A stretch of 11,034 nucleotides of DNA from Bog-159 sp050011755 (GCA_050011755.1 JBEKIM010000222.1:1-11034); one strand, 5' to 3'; numbered from the stretch's first letter, positions 5,948 to 11,034 are shown. The notes: generated by a model not told the origin, from the letters alone. A program made the numbers and translations.

Positions 5948-5961
5948 GTAGGCTACCTTGA

Positions 5962-6003
5962 CCCCCGTGGGTGCGTCTGTTGACTGCGCACCTGCGGGGG
6001 TTT
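5962..6003 (+). terminator. Stable 14-bp hairpin between the structured RNA and the rpmE promoter
   Basis: Positions 5962-5975 (CCCCCGTGGGTGCG) pair with 5987-6000 (CGCACCTGCGGGGG) in an uninterrupted 14-bp stem that includes two adjacent G-U wobbles, with an 11-nt loop. Only TTT follows before the sequence becomes mixed, so termination would be partial. It ends 12 nt before the extended -10 of rpmE and probably insulates that promoter from the upstream transcript. Confidence 0.5.
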
Positions 6004-6011
6004 GTCCGTTT

Positions 6012-6020
6012 TGCTATACT
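6012..6020 (+). promoter_or_regulatory. Extended -10 promoter of rpmE
   Basis: TGCTATACT combines the TGn extension with TATACT (6015-6020), five of six bases of the TATAAT consensus. Transcription would start near 6027, giving a ~21-nt leader containing the AAGGA ribosome-binding site (6032-6036). No TTGACA-like -35 sits at the usual spacing; that region is occupied by the preceding hairpin. Confidence 0.6.
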
Positions 6021-6047
6021 AAAATTCTCGAAAGGATCCCCGTTCAA

Positions 6048-6287
6048 ATGAAGGCCGGTATTCACCCCGCTTATAATGAGCTGAACGTCATCTGCGCTTG
6101 CGGCCACACGTTCAAGACGCGTTCCACCCACAAGGGCGATATCCGCGTTGAAATCTGCTCCCACTGCCATCCGTTTTACACGGGCAAGCAGAAGCTGATG
6201 GATACGGCTGGACGTATCGAACGTTTTGAGAAGAAGTACAAGGAAAGCCGCGCGGCCAAGAAAGCCCAGCCCCAACCGGTAGCCTGA
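6048..6287 (+). CDS. rpmE: 50S ribosomal protein bL31, zinc-binding (C+) form
   Basis: This 79-residue protein begins MKAGIHPAYN, the family's canonical opening, and contains C-x-C (C16, C18) and C-x-x-C (C37, C40). These four cysteines bind zinc in the C+ class of bL31. The C-terminal R-I-E-R-F-E-K-K-Y segment (56-64) is also typical, and the tail is rich in Lys and Ala. bL31 sits at the central protuberance of the large subunit and helps bridge it to the small subunit. The ATG at 6048 is certain from the protein start; the frame is open further upstream to 5958 but that part is not coding. AAGGA lies 11 nt before the start. The gene has its own extended -10 promoter, is preceded by the structured RNA locus, and is convergent with the ECF operon. 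Confidence 0.96.
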   Translation: MKAGIHPAYNELNVICACGHTFKTRSTHKGDIRVEICSHCHPFYTGKQKLMDTAGRIERFEKKYKESRAAKKAQPQPVA

Positions 6288-6320
6288 AAGGGCACCGGGG
6301 CTGGAATCCGGGGCTTTATT
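6266..6320 (+). terminator. Possible terminator of rpmE
   Basis: CCAGCCCC (6266-6273), inside the last codons of rpmE, is complementary to GGGGCTGG (6297-6304). The six bases AGCCCC (6268-6273) also match a second GGGGCT (6310-6315), which is followed by TTATTT. CCGGGGCT occurs twice as a direct repeat, allowing two alternative stems. The loop is long (23 or 36 nt), so the call is weak. The convergent ECF operon ends inside this sequence. Confidence 0.3.
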
Positions 6321-6699
6321 TCTTGGCTTGTTGTTCCTGCCGCAGTTTTTCGCGCTCCGCCCGCATCTTGGCATATTCGGCTTGCTGCTTGTCATCAAGC
6401 ATGGCGACCACTCTCCGAATATGCTCATCCTTGATGGCTTTCTTGGTTTCGCGCATTTTCCGATCGCTCGAATCCATGATCTGCTGTAGTTCGGCGATTT
6501 GCGGGTCGGTCAAGTGCAAGCGGCTGCGCATGTCGTGAATATACTGTTTGTTGAGTTCGGCATGGTTGGGCGGGAGGGCGACAGTGGTGGCTGTCACGGT
6601 TTTCGTCATATAGAGACGATTGGCAAACCCGCCGACTACCGCGCCGCTGGCAAAGACTACCAGCAGATACAGTAGCGTGGCCAGATTGGATCGGCGCAT
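6316..6699 (-). CDS. Membrane-anchored periplasmic LTxxQ protein (Spy/CpxP/CnrX-like)
   Basis: This 127-residue protein has an N-terminal membrane segment or uncleaved signal (about 8-26, after R2-R3). The rest is a highly charged all-helical domain. It carries the family signature L-T-D-P-Q at 63-67 and a second, degenerate copy L-D-D-K-Q at 101-105, as in the helical-hairpin fold shared by Spy and CpxP chaperones and the metal sensor CnrX. The Lys/Gln/Glu-rich C-terminus is likely a long helix. It is the last gene of the ECF operon, 15 nt after the anti-sigma gene, with GGGAGC 9 nt before its ATG. In CnrYXH-type systems the LTxxQ protein senses the stimulus in the periplasm and passes it to the anti-sigma factor, so a sensor or chaperone role is inferred. 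Histidines (46, 55, 62, 93) could be ligands, but no metal site is evident. Confidence 0.75.
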   Translation of the reverse strand: MRRSNLATLLYLLVVFASGAVVGGFANRLYMTKTVTATTVALPPNHAELNKQYIHDMRSRLHLTDPQIAELQQIMDSSDRKMRETKKAIKDEHIRRVVAMLDDKQQAEYAKMRAEREKLRQEQQAKK

Positions 6700-6714
6700 C
6701 AGAGTTCGGCTCCC

Positions 6715-7050
6715 TTATAGTTCGTCGACGGCTGGTTCCGGCAGATCCGGAGTGTCCTGGGCGTGCCCGGCGGCCAGCGCCTCCACGTAGCTCTCCACCG
6801 AAAACACCGAGTTGCGGCCCTGCGGGATATACAAGTAAGCTGCCATCCCGATCGAAAGCACGGCCGCCGCCGTGACCAGGGCGCGCGCCCAGCGACCGAG
6901 GAAAAACACGGACCGCTGGCGTTCGTCGATGCGGCGCCACAGTTCGGGCATGAAATTGGCGGACGCATCCGGATCCGGACACGCTCCACGATAAGCCCGG
7001 AACAATGCGTCCAATGCTGCGTTGTCGTCGCCTTTATTTATCCAGTTCAT
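6715..7050 (-). CDS. Membrane-anchored anti-sigma-like protein
   Basis: This 111-residue protein has a hydrophilic N-terminal part (1-53) containing C-P-D-P-D-A-S-A-N-F-M-P-E-L-W (24-38), one membrane segment (about 55-75, after R53/R56) and a short external tail. The gene begins 4 nt after the ECF sigma stop codon, and this position and topology point to the partner anti-sigma factor. It lacks the H-x-x-x-C-x-x-C zinc motif of ZAS-type anti-sigma factors and has only one cysteine, so it would belong to a minimal, CnrY/RskA-like class. The ATG at 7050 is chosen because it follows the sigma gene directly; an in-frame ATG at 7077 would overlap the sigma gene by 23 nt. No strong ribosome-binding site is present, suggesting translational coupling. 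Assignment is from context rather than sequence similarity. Confidence 0.65.
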   Translation of the reverse strand: MNWINKGDDNAALDALFRAYRGACPDPDASANFMPELWRRIDERQRSVFFLGRWARALVTAAAVLSIGMAAYLYIPQGRNSVFSVESYVEALAAGHAQDTPDLPEPAVDEL

Positions 7051-7054
7051 ACTT

Positions 7055-7654
7055 CTATATTTCGGCTTTCGCCGCACCTCTCGCGTTCGGTTCCTTGCCG
7101 GCTTCGCCGAACGCCTTCAACACCCGCTGCCGCGCCCGAAAGAGGCGCACCTTAAGAGCATTTTCGTTGACCCGGTAGATCTTTTCAAGCTCTTTCAACG
7201 AAAGCCCTTCCACTTCCTTCAGGGTCAGCAAAATCCTATCCGCTTCGGAGACCGCGCTCAACATGGCATCCACGGATTCTGAAATCTGCCGGCGCTGCCG
7301 GACATCGTAATCCACGCGGCCGCCGGCCATGGCGTCGGCCAGCATGACCTGCTGCTCCGACAGATCGGACATGCGCGATTCCATGCGCCGCCGGTGCTTC
7401 CGAAGATAATCATAAGCCGCATTCACGGTCAAGCGGTACAGCCACGGCTCAAAAACTTCGGCCGTGCGGAGCTGATCGAGCGAAAAATACAATCGCAGGA
7501 ACACCTCCTGGCCCACGTCTTCGACATCTTCCGGCCTGGAAATCAGGCGCGCGATGGTTCCCAGGGTGCGTTTCCGGTATGCCAATACGATCTCGTTGAA
7601 CGCCGGGGCATCACCCGCCTGTGCGCGTTTGATGATCTCGAAATCGACTAGCAT
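7055..7654 (-). CDS. RNA polymerase ECF-type sigma factor
   Basis: This 199-residue protein has the two domains of extracytoplasmic-function sigma factors. Region 2 spans about 5-92, with the core-binding and -10 recognition segment P-E-D-V-E-D-V-G-Q-E-V-F-L-R-L-Y (41-56) and W71-L-Y-R-L-T-V-N-A-A-Y-D-Y-L-R after it. Region 4 spans about 128-182: S-E-A-D-R-I-L-L-T-L-K-E-V-E-G-L-S followed by a helix-turn-helix ending in A-L-K-V-R-L-F-R-A-R. This matches sigma-70 family region 4 closely. ATG at 7654 is chosen because the protein then starts at the usual place relative to region 2; an in-frame ATG at 7684 adds ten residues with no family match. The operon continues with an anti-sigma-like and an LTxxQ protein. 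Release from the anti-sigma factor on envelope stress or metal exposure is the likely activation route (inference from context). Confidence 0.92.
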   Translation of the reverse strand: MLVDFEIIKRAQAGDAPAFNEIVLAYRKRTLGTIARLISRPEDVEDVGQEVFLRLYFSLDQLRTAEVFEPWLYRLTVNAAYDYLRKHRRRMESRMSDLSEQQVMLADAMAGGRVDYDVRQRRQISESVDAMLSAVSEADRILLTLKEVEGLSLKELEKIYRVNENALKVRLFRARQRVLKAFGEAGKEPNARGAAKAEI

Positions 7655-7703
7655 GCGGCCCTGGTCCGGCCGGCAGCGAAGCACATGAGCTTCCGTGAGT
7701 TAA

Positions 7704-7731
7704 GGCGTACCGGCAATACACCTAGGTTACA
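7704..7731 (-). promoter_or_regulatory. Possible ECF-dependent autoregulated promoter of the sigma operon
   Basis: On the minus strand TGTAACC (7731-7725) is followed, after 14 bases, by GTACGCC (7710-7704). An AAC-containing -35 with a CG-containing -10 is the usual form of ECF promoters, which often drive their own operons. The transcript would begin near 7697 and carry about a 40-nt leader. The spacer is slightly short and no second copy is available in the window, so this is tentative. Confidence 0.3.
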
Positions 7732-7840
7732 ACAAGCGGAGGGAGCAGTTGGCGGGCCGGCGGATACGCTTGGGCGTACCATGCCATCCGCTGTAATGGC
7801 GGGATTGTGCAACGTGGCTGCCCGGCTTCCCGGGGTTTCT

Positions 7841-7890
7841 CGCCAAGACGCCAAGGTGACCGCAAAGGGCGCCAAGAAGAAAAAGAACGG
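7841..7890. repeat. Degenerate CGCCAAG-type short tandem repeat
   Basis: The stretch contains CGCCAAGA, CGCCAAGG, CGCAAAGG and CGCCAAGA in close succession with periods of about 9-11 bases, then an A-rich run. CGCCAAG low-complexity tracts recur between genes in many bacteria, and no ORF here is convincing. It lies between the ECF operon and the 3' end of the secreted Cys/His protein gene. Confidence 0.45.
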
Positions 7891-7905
7891 GAAAGGCCGT
7901 CGCGG

Positions 7906-8415
7906 CTACTTCATGAGGCCGCCCACGTAGACGGCCCGGTACCCTTCGAGCTTCGCCTCTGTGCCGATCACCTTAACGATATGGCCCATATGCTCGGCGC
8001 CGGCCGTTTTGATATCCACGCCGCCATCACGGCGCGGATCGTGTTCTTCCGGCATCACCATGTATAAGGTTCCATCCTTGGTGAGGAGGCCTACCGGCTG
8101 GCCGTTCTGGACGCACTTCTGTCCACAGGAGCGGTGCTTTTCGCCGTGCTTACCCAGTTGCAGATAGCAGGAGAAATCCACGACTTCGCCCACCAGGGTG
8201 ACTTCATGGCCCGCCTCGGGCTTCTTATCGACACCGGCGGCGATGGTGGTGGCCGACCAGGGTTCCGCCATGGGAAAGCCCAGAGTGGCGGCCGGCGCAT
8301 CGTAGGTCCCGGTTTCGACTTTCATTTCGGGATGCAGGATGGCGCCTGCCATGAGAACGGCTGCCGCGGAAGTAAGCGCGGCGCCAGACAGAACAGCTTT
8401 GAGAAGGTTCGACAT
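7906..8415 (-). CDS. Secreted Cys/His-containing protein of unknown function
   Basis: This 169-residue protein has an N-terminal hydrophobic segment (about 5-28, after K6), probably a signal peptide or anchor, and a conserved-looking domain from about 70 onward. Key features are V-D-F-S-C-Y-L (79-85), H-G-E-K-H-R-S-C-G-Q-K-C (90-101) and G-Q-P-V-G-L-L-T-K-D-G-T-L-Y (105-118). Cysteines 83, 97 and 101 with His90 and His94 (C-x13-C-x3-C) could bind a metal ion or form a disulfide. The beta-rich remainder with L-V-G-E-V-V and V-K-V-I-G-T strands suggests a small OB-like fold. I recognise the general C-Y-L ... C-x-x-x-C ... G-L-L-T-x-D-G pattern from uncharacterised exported proteins, but know no function. 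The ATG at 8415 follows GGGGGAA (8424-8418). It has the same orientation as the ECF operon but a separate promoter region. Confidence 0.7.
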   Translation of the reverse strand: MSNLLKAVLSGAALTSAAAVLMAGAILHPEMKVETGTYDAPAATLGFPMAEPWSATTIAAGVDKKPEAGHEVTLVGEVVDFSCYLQLGKHGEKHRSCGQKCVQNGQPVGLLTKDGTLYMVMPEEHDPRRDGGVDIKTAGAEHMGHIVKVIGTEAKLEGYRAVYVGGLMK

Positions 8416-8441
8416 AGTTCCCCCAGTTTACAACGGTGGGA

Positions 8442-8611
8442 GCGGGACATAAAAGTCCCGCCGGCACGCTGAAGCGTGTCAGGATGGCCCTGCGGGCCAC
8501 CAAATGCAATGAAAACTCAATTTGGAGGGCGGCCAATCCTGGCCGCAGCCGGGTCTCCAGCCGGCTTAGCCGCCTGAATGGCGGCTGCGGGCATGATTGC
8601 CCGCCCCCCAA
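8442..8611. repeat. Composite two-module intergenic repeat, copy 3, flanked by 8-bp direct repeats
   Basis: Module A (8442-8470) matches 1490-1518 at 27 of 29 bases. Module B (8522-8611) is about 92% identical to 1571-1661. The spacer between them is 51 nt (52 nt in copy 2) but unrelated in sequence. In this copy it continues the hairpin series, with CACGCT-GA-AGCGTG (8465-8478) and TGGCCC-TGC-GGGCCA (8485-8499). Module B here has an extra internal stem, GCCGCC/GGCGGC. Its flanks extend the outer stem as an imperfect inverted repeat: TGAAAACTCAATT on the left and AATTGGGTTTTCA on the right. CAACGGTG occurs at 8431-8438 and again at 8621-8628, a candidate target-site duplication. The element occupies nearly the whole divergent promoter region between the Cys/His protein and esterase genes. 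Confidence 0.85.
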
Positions 8612-8646
8612 TTGGGTTTTCAACGGTGCGCCATGGCCCCGCACGC

Positions 8647-8652
8647 TACAAT
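8647..8652 (+). promoter_or_regulatory. -10 element of the esterase gene, implying a leaderless transcript
   Basis: TACAAT ends 7 nt before the GTG start at 8660. A start of transcription at the usual distance would fall on or next to the GTG itself, so the mRNA would have essentially no leader. No purine-rich ribosome-binding site precedes the GTG, in agreement. No good -35 is visible at 8624-8629. Confidence 0.45.
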
Positions 8653-8659
8653 AGTCACC

Positions 8660-9514
8660 GTGAAAGCATTGGCGTCGATTGTGCTGATGGCAACGGCCGC
8701 GATTGCCCAGCGAACTCCACTGTGGACTGGAGCCGCGCCCGGGGCGGTGGGTACGGAGGACGCAGACAAACCGTCCCTTACAGGCTATCCGGCCCCCGAA
8801 AAGCCGGCCATCGCCACTGCCGTGATTGTTTTTCCCGGCGGCGGGTACGGCGCCCTGGCCAAGGACCACGAAGGCGAACAGATCGCGCGATGGCTCAATT
8901 CGCTGGGTATTCAGGCCTTCGTGCTCGAATACCGCATCGCGCCGCGCTATCGCTATCCGGCGCCGTTGCTGGATGCGCAACGCGCCATTCGCTTGGTACG
9001 CGCGCACGCCGCCGATTACCGCATCTCGGCCGGCCGCATCGGCATCTGGGGATTCTCGGCGGGCGGACACCTGGCATCCACCGCGGGTACACACTTTAGC
9101 GACGGAGACGCGACCGCGGAAGATCCCATCGAGCGGGTGAGTTCTCGGCCGGATTTCATGATTCTGGCTTATCCCGTGATTTCTTTCATCACGCCGTATG
9201 CGCATTTGGGATCGCTGCACAATCTGCTGGGCGACAATCCCGATCCCAAGCTGGTGGCCAGCCTTTCCAACGAAACGCAAGTGACGGCGCGGACGCCGCC
9301 GACCTTTCTGTTTCATACCAACGAAGACAACGGCGTGCCCGCCGAGAACAGCGTGCTATTCTACCTGGCTCTGCGCAAAGCAGGGGTGCCCGCGGAGATG
9401 CATATCTACGAGCGCGGCCCGCACGGCGTGGGACTGGCATCCACAGACGCCGTTCTGGCTACCTGGGCCGCACGGCTAAAGGACTGGCTTGAAATTCGCG
9501 GACTTCTACAATAG
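8660..9514 (+). CDS. Secreted alpha/beta-hydrolase esterase (BD-FAE / acetyl-xylan-esterase-like)
   Basis: This 284-residue exported enzyme probably cleaves ester bonds on carbohydrate or small-ester substrates. Residues 1-16 (MKALASIVLMATAAIA) form a short signal peptide cleaved before Q17. The hydrolase fold shows an oxyanion-hole segment F-P-G-G-G-Y-G (58-64), the nucleophile elbow G-F-S-A-G-G (131-136, Ser133), the acid in H-T-N-E-D-N-G-V-P (Asp223) and the histidine in G-P-H-G-V-G-L (His255). This G-G-G-Y-G plus G-x-S-A-G-G pattern is typical of the BD-FAE family. GTG at 8660 is preferred over an in-frame ATG at 8597: it gives a clean signal peptide, the upstream ATG lies inside the repeat element, and a TACAAT -10 lies just before it. 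Its last 26 nt overlap the start of cdaA, so the two are likely co-expressed. Confidence 0.88.
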   Translation: MKALASIVLMATAAIAQRTPLWTGAAPGAVGTEDADKPSLTGYPAPEKPAIATAVIVFPGGGYGALAKDHEGEQIARWLNSLGIQAFVLEYRIAPRYRYPAPLLDAQRAIRLVRAHAADYRISAGRIGIWGFSAGGHLASTAGTHFSDGDATAEDPIERVSSRPDFMILAYPVISFITPYAHLGSLHNLLGDNPDPKLVASLSNETQVTARTPPTFLFHTNEDNGVPAENSVLFYLALRKAGVPAEMHIYERGPHGVGLASTDAVLATWAARLKDWLEIRGLLQ

Positions 9515-10346
9515 CGCGCCGGCGGCGCTGATCTCGCTGCCCAGCCTGACGCCCGCCAGCGTGGTGGATATCCTGGTGGTCGCGTTCCTGATCTATCAGG
9601 CCCTGATGATCGTGAAGGGGACGCGCGCGGGGCACATTCTGATCGGCATCCTGATCATGGTGGCGGTTTACGTGGTGGCGCTATACAGCGGACTGGAAGC
9701 GCTACGCTCGGTGCTGTCGCTGATCGTGCCGTACCTGGCGTTGGCCGTAATCATCCTGTTCCAGTCGGAGATCCGGCGCACGCTGGCGCGGCTGGGACGC
9801 AAACGCTGGTTCGCGCGCGGCTACGAGAGGCCCGAGTTTACGGAAGACATTCTGATCGCGGTGCGGCGGATGGCGGAGGAAAAAACCGGCGCGCTGGTGG
9901 TGCTCGAAAGGGACATCGGACTGCGCACCTTCATCGAAAGCGGCGTGCGGCTGGACGCGGATCTATCGAGCGATCTGCTGCTGGCCATCTTTTATCCAGG
10001 GGGCGCGCTGCACGATGGCGCGGTGATCGTACACAAGGACCGCATCGCGGCGGCGGCCTGCTTTCTGCCGCTGGCGGTCAATCCGGCCGTGTCTTCCAAT
10101 TTCGGCACGCGGCATCGCGCGGCCATCGGCATCACGGAAGAGACCGACTGCCTTTCGCTGGTGGTTTCCGAAGAAACGGGGCGCATTTCCGTGGCGGCTT
10201 TCGGAGAACTGACCACGGGACTGAACCTGCGGGAAGTGGACGAACGGATCTGCACGCACTTCGGGGTACGGCGCAGCGCGGCGCACCTGATCGAGGAATT
10301 CGCGGCGGACATTCCCATGGAAAGTCACAAGGAGGGCGGGCCTTAG
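9489..10346 (+). CDS. cdaA: Diadenylate cyclase CdaA (DAC domain membrane protein)
   Basis: This 285-residue enzyme makes cyclic di-AMP from two ATP molecules at the cytoplasmic face of the inner membrane. Three N-terminal membrane segments (about 26-43, 48-66, 74-92) are followed by the DAC domain. It carries both catalytic signatures: D-G-A at 176-178 (in L-H-D-G-A-V-I-V) and R-H-R at 208-210 (in G-T-R-H-R-A-A-I-G). The joining R-G-T-R-A motif after the first helix is also typical of CdaA/YbbP. The start is TTG at 9489, supported by AAAGGA about 6 nt upstream and a normal N-terminal length. It overlaps the esterase gene by 26 nt. GTG at 9561 is a possible later start but would begin inside the first helix. 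The next gene is its regulator cdaR. c-di-AMP commonly controls potassium and osmotic balance and cell-wall homeostasis. Confidence 0.95.
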   Translation: MKFADFYNSAPAALISLPSLTPASVVDILVVAFLIYQALMIVKGTRAGHILIGILIMVAVYVVALYSGLEALRSVLSLIVPYLALAVIILFQSEIRRTLARLGRKRWFARGYERPEFTEDILIAVRRMAEEKTGALVVLERDIGLRTFIESGVRLDADLSSDLLLAIFYPGGALHDGAVIVHKDRIAAAACFLPLAVNPAVSSNFGTRHRAAIGITEETDCLSLVVSEETGRISVAAFGELTTGLNLREVDERICTHFGVRRSAAHLIEEFAADIPMESHKEGGP

Positions 10347-10376
10347 TCCGGGTTGGGACTGCGGTCGTGTGGCGCC

Positions 10377-11033
10377 ATGACTTTCTTCACGCACAACATC
10401 GGCTGGAAGCTGCTATCGCTGGCGGCGGCGGTGCTGCTTTGGATTTCGGTGGCCAGCGAGCCCGAACTGGCTACTTTCGTATCGGCGCACGTGGAATACA
10501 AGAACCTCTCGCCGGCCGTAGAGGTGAGCTCGGATGTGGCGGAGACGGTCAGCCTGGAAGTGCGCGGACCGGCCGAAGCGCTGCGTCTGCCCGAATTGCC
10601 GCGGCGCTCGGCGGTGGTGCTGGATCTGGCCGATATCGAACCGGGGCAGCACACCTTCACGATCAACAGCGGGGACGTACGGCTGCCGCGAGGCGTGCAA
10701 CTGGTGCGCGCCATTCCGGCGCAACTGCGGATGGATTTCGAAACCGTGGCGACCCGCAGCGTGCCCGTCGAAGTGCGGTTCGCGGATCGCCTGCCGGCGG
10801 ATCTGCAACTGGTGGAAGCCACGGCGGAGCCTTCCGCATTGGCCATCACGGGCCCCGCCAGCCGGGTGGCGCGGGTGGCATCGGTCAATACCGATCCGCT
10901 GGCGGTGAAACCGGAAGTGGGAACCAAACGCTATCGCCTGGAAGCCTACGTGAACGATCCCAGGGTGCGTTTTCAAGACTCGCCGCAAGTTACAGTAAGA
11001 GTCACACTCAAAGCGGCGGCGTCAAACAAGTAA
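10377..11033 (+). CDS. cdaR: CdaR-like YbbR-domain regulator of CdaA
   Basis: This 218-residue protein has one N-terminal membrane helix (about 11-27, in W-K-L-L-S-L-A-A-A-V-L-L-W) and an extracytoplasmic part made of two YbbR-type beta domains (about 34-118 and 128-211). The first opens with F-V-S-A-H-V-E-Y-K-N-L and contains V-R-G-P-A-E; the second contains V-P-V-E-V-R-F and the equivalent I-T-G-P-A-S-R-V. Related proteins carry up to four domains, so this is a short member. CdaR binds CdaA in the membrane and adjusts its activity. ATG at 10377 is chosen; an in-frame TTG at 10353 would add eight residues that do not fit the family start. It follows cdaA by 30 nt with no evident ribosome-binding site. 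Its TAA ends one base before the window edge. In many genomes glmM comes next, which would lie beyond the window. Confidence 0.9.
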   Translation: MTFFTHNIGWKLLSLAAAVLLWISVASEPELATFVSAHVEYKNLSPAVEVSSDVAETVSLEVRGPAEALRLPELPRRSAVVLDLADIEPGQHTFTINSGDVRLPRGVQLVRAIPAQLRMDFETVATRSVPVEVRFADRLPADLQLVEATAEPSALAITGPASRVARVASVNTDPLAVKPEVGTKRYRLEAYVNDPRVRFQDSPQVTVRVTLKAAASNK

Positions 11034-11034
11034 A

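Larger units (their letters stand above)
5779..5948 (+). ncRNA. Candidate ~170-nt structured RNA / leader upstream of rpmE
   Basis: The segment between the promoter and a U-rich stretch (5938-5947) can fold extensively. A long-range stem pairs 5824-5836 with 5906-5918: 12 of 13 positions pair, two of them G-U. Inside it a perfect 7-bp hairpin pairs 5868-5874 (GGCTTCG) with 5883-5889 (CGAAGCC), leaving the loop TCCAGTGG. A third possible helix, GGTCCA (5797-5802) with TGGACC (5899-5904), would form a pseudoknot or replace the first stem. The 5' part carries a 16-nt complement of the 16S rRNA 3' end and micro-ORFs. I cannot assign it to a named RNA family. It may be a free small RNA, a leader-peptide regulator, or a leader for rpmE by readthrough. 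The independent bL31 leader families known in other phyla make an rpmE link worth testing. The pairing was worked out by hand; boundaries are approximate. Confidence 0.55.

Noticed and set aside
142..8611. The three REP-like copies considered as a CRISPR array
   Set aside because: The copies are kilobases apart, each is internally palindromic, and there are no regular spacers or cas genes.
8225..9316. A 363-residue minus-strand frame antisense to the esterase and across the repeat
   Set aside because: It spans the composite repeat and two genes with firm family matches in other frames; composition is shadow-like.

Overview
The window (about 60% G+C) looks like a chromosomal stretch from an Acidobacteriota genome, most likely the Bryobacterales / Solibacter branch. 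This is an inference. It rests on three things: a PD40-type propeller remnant, a compact ECF sigma / anti-sigma / LTxxQ operon, and several copies of a G+C-rich multi-hairpin intergenic repeat. No rRNA, CRISPR array, phage or transposase gene is visible.

Layout, left to right. Positions 1-141 hold nothing I can identify. A REP-like palindrome with a perfect 25-bp flanking inverted repeat (142-246) is followed by the decayed C-terminal end of a beta-propeller gene (264-434). A secreted NHL-repeat protein (520-1401, +) comes next, with its own terminator. A composite two-module repeat follows (1490-1661). A two-gene minus-strand operon encodes an MFS transporter (3281-4456) and, overlapping it by 4 nt, a class C PBP4-type D,D-peptidase starting with TTG (1758-3284). 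A divergent alpha/beta hydrolase lies at 4678-5694 (+).

The most intriguing part is 5740-6020. It contains a textbook promoter driving an apparent ~170-nt structured RNA. Near its 5' end is a sequence complementary to about 16 nt of the universal 3' end of 16S rRNA, followed by 12- or 17-codon micro-ORFs, a 13-bp long-range stem and a U-rich end. It lies just upstream of a second promoter and the zinc-type ribosomal protein bL31 gene (6048-6287, +).

Convergent to rpmE is a minus-strand operon read from 7654 to 6316: ECF sigma factor, membrane-anchored anti-sigma-like protein, and a periplasmic LTxxQ (Spy/CpxP/CnrX-like) protein. Together they form a plausible envelope or metal stress-sensing module. 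Upstream, on the same strand, is a secreted Cys/His-rich protein (7906-8415). A second composite repeat (8442-8611), bracketed by 8-bp direct repeats, fills the divergent promoter region. To its right a plus-strand run encodes a secreted BD-FAE-like esterase (8660-9514), the diadenylate cyclase CdaA (9489-10346, overlapping the esterase by 26 nt) and its YbbR-domain partner CdaR (10377-11033), which ends one base before the window ends.

The themes are cell-envelope biology (peptidoglycan D,D-peptidase, c-di-AMP synthesis, envelope stress sigma factor), short or absent 5' leaders, and active repeat proliferation in the intergenic regions. Function calls come from recognising motifs by eye. Repeat, RNA-fold and promoter calls come from manual base-pair matching; no folding or database search was run.
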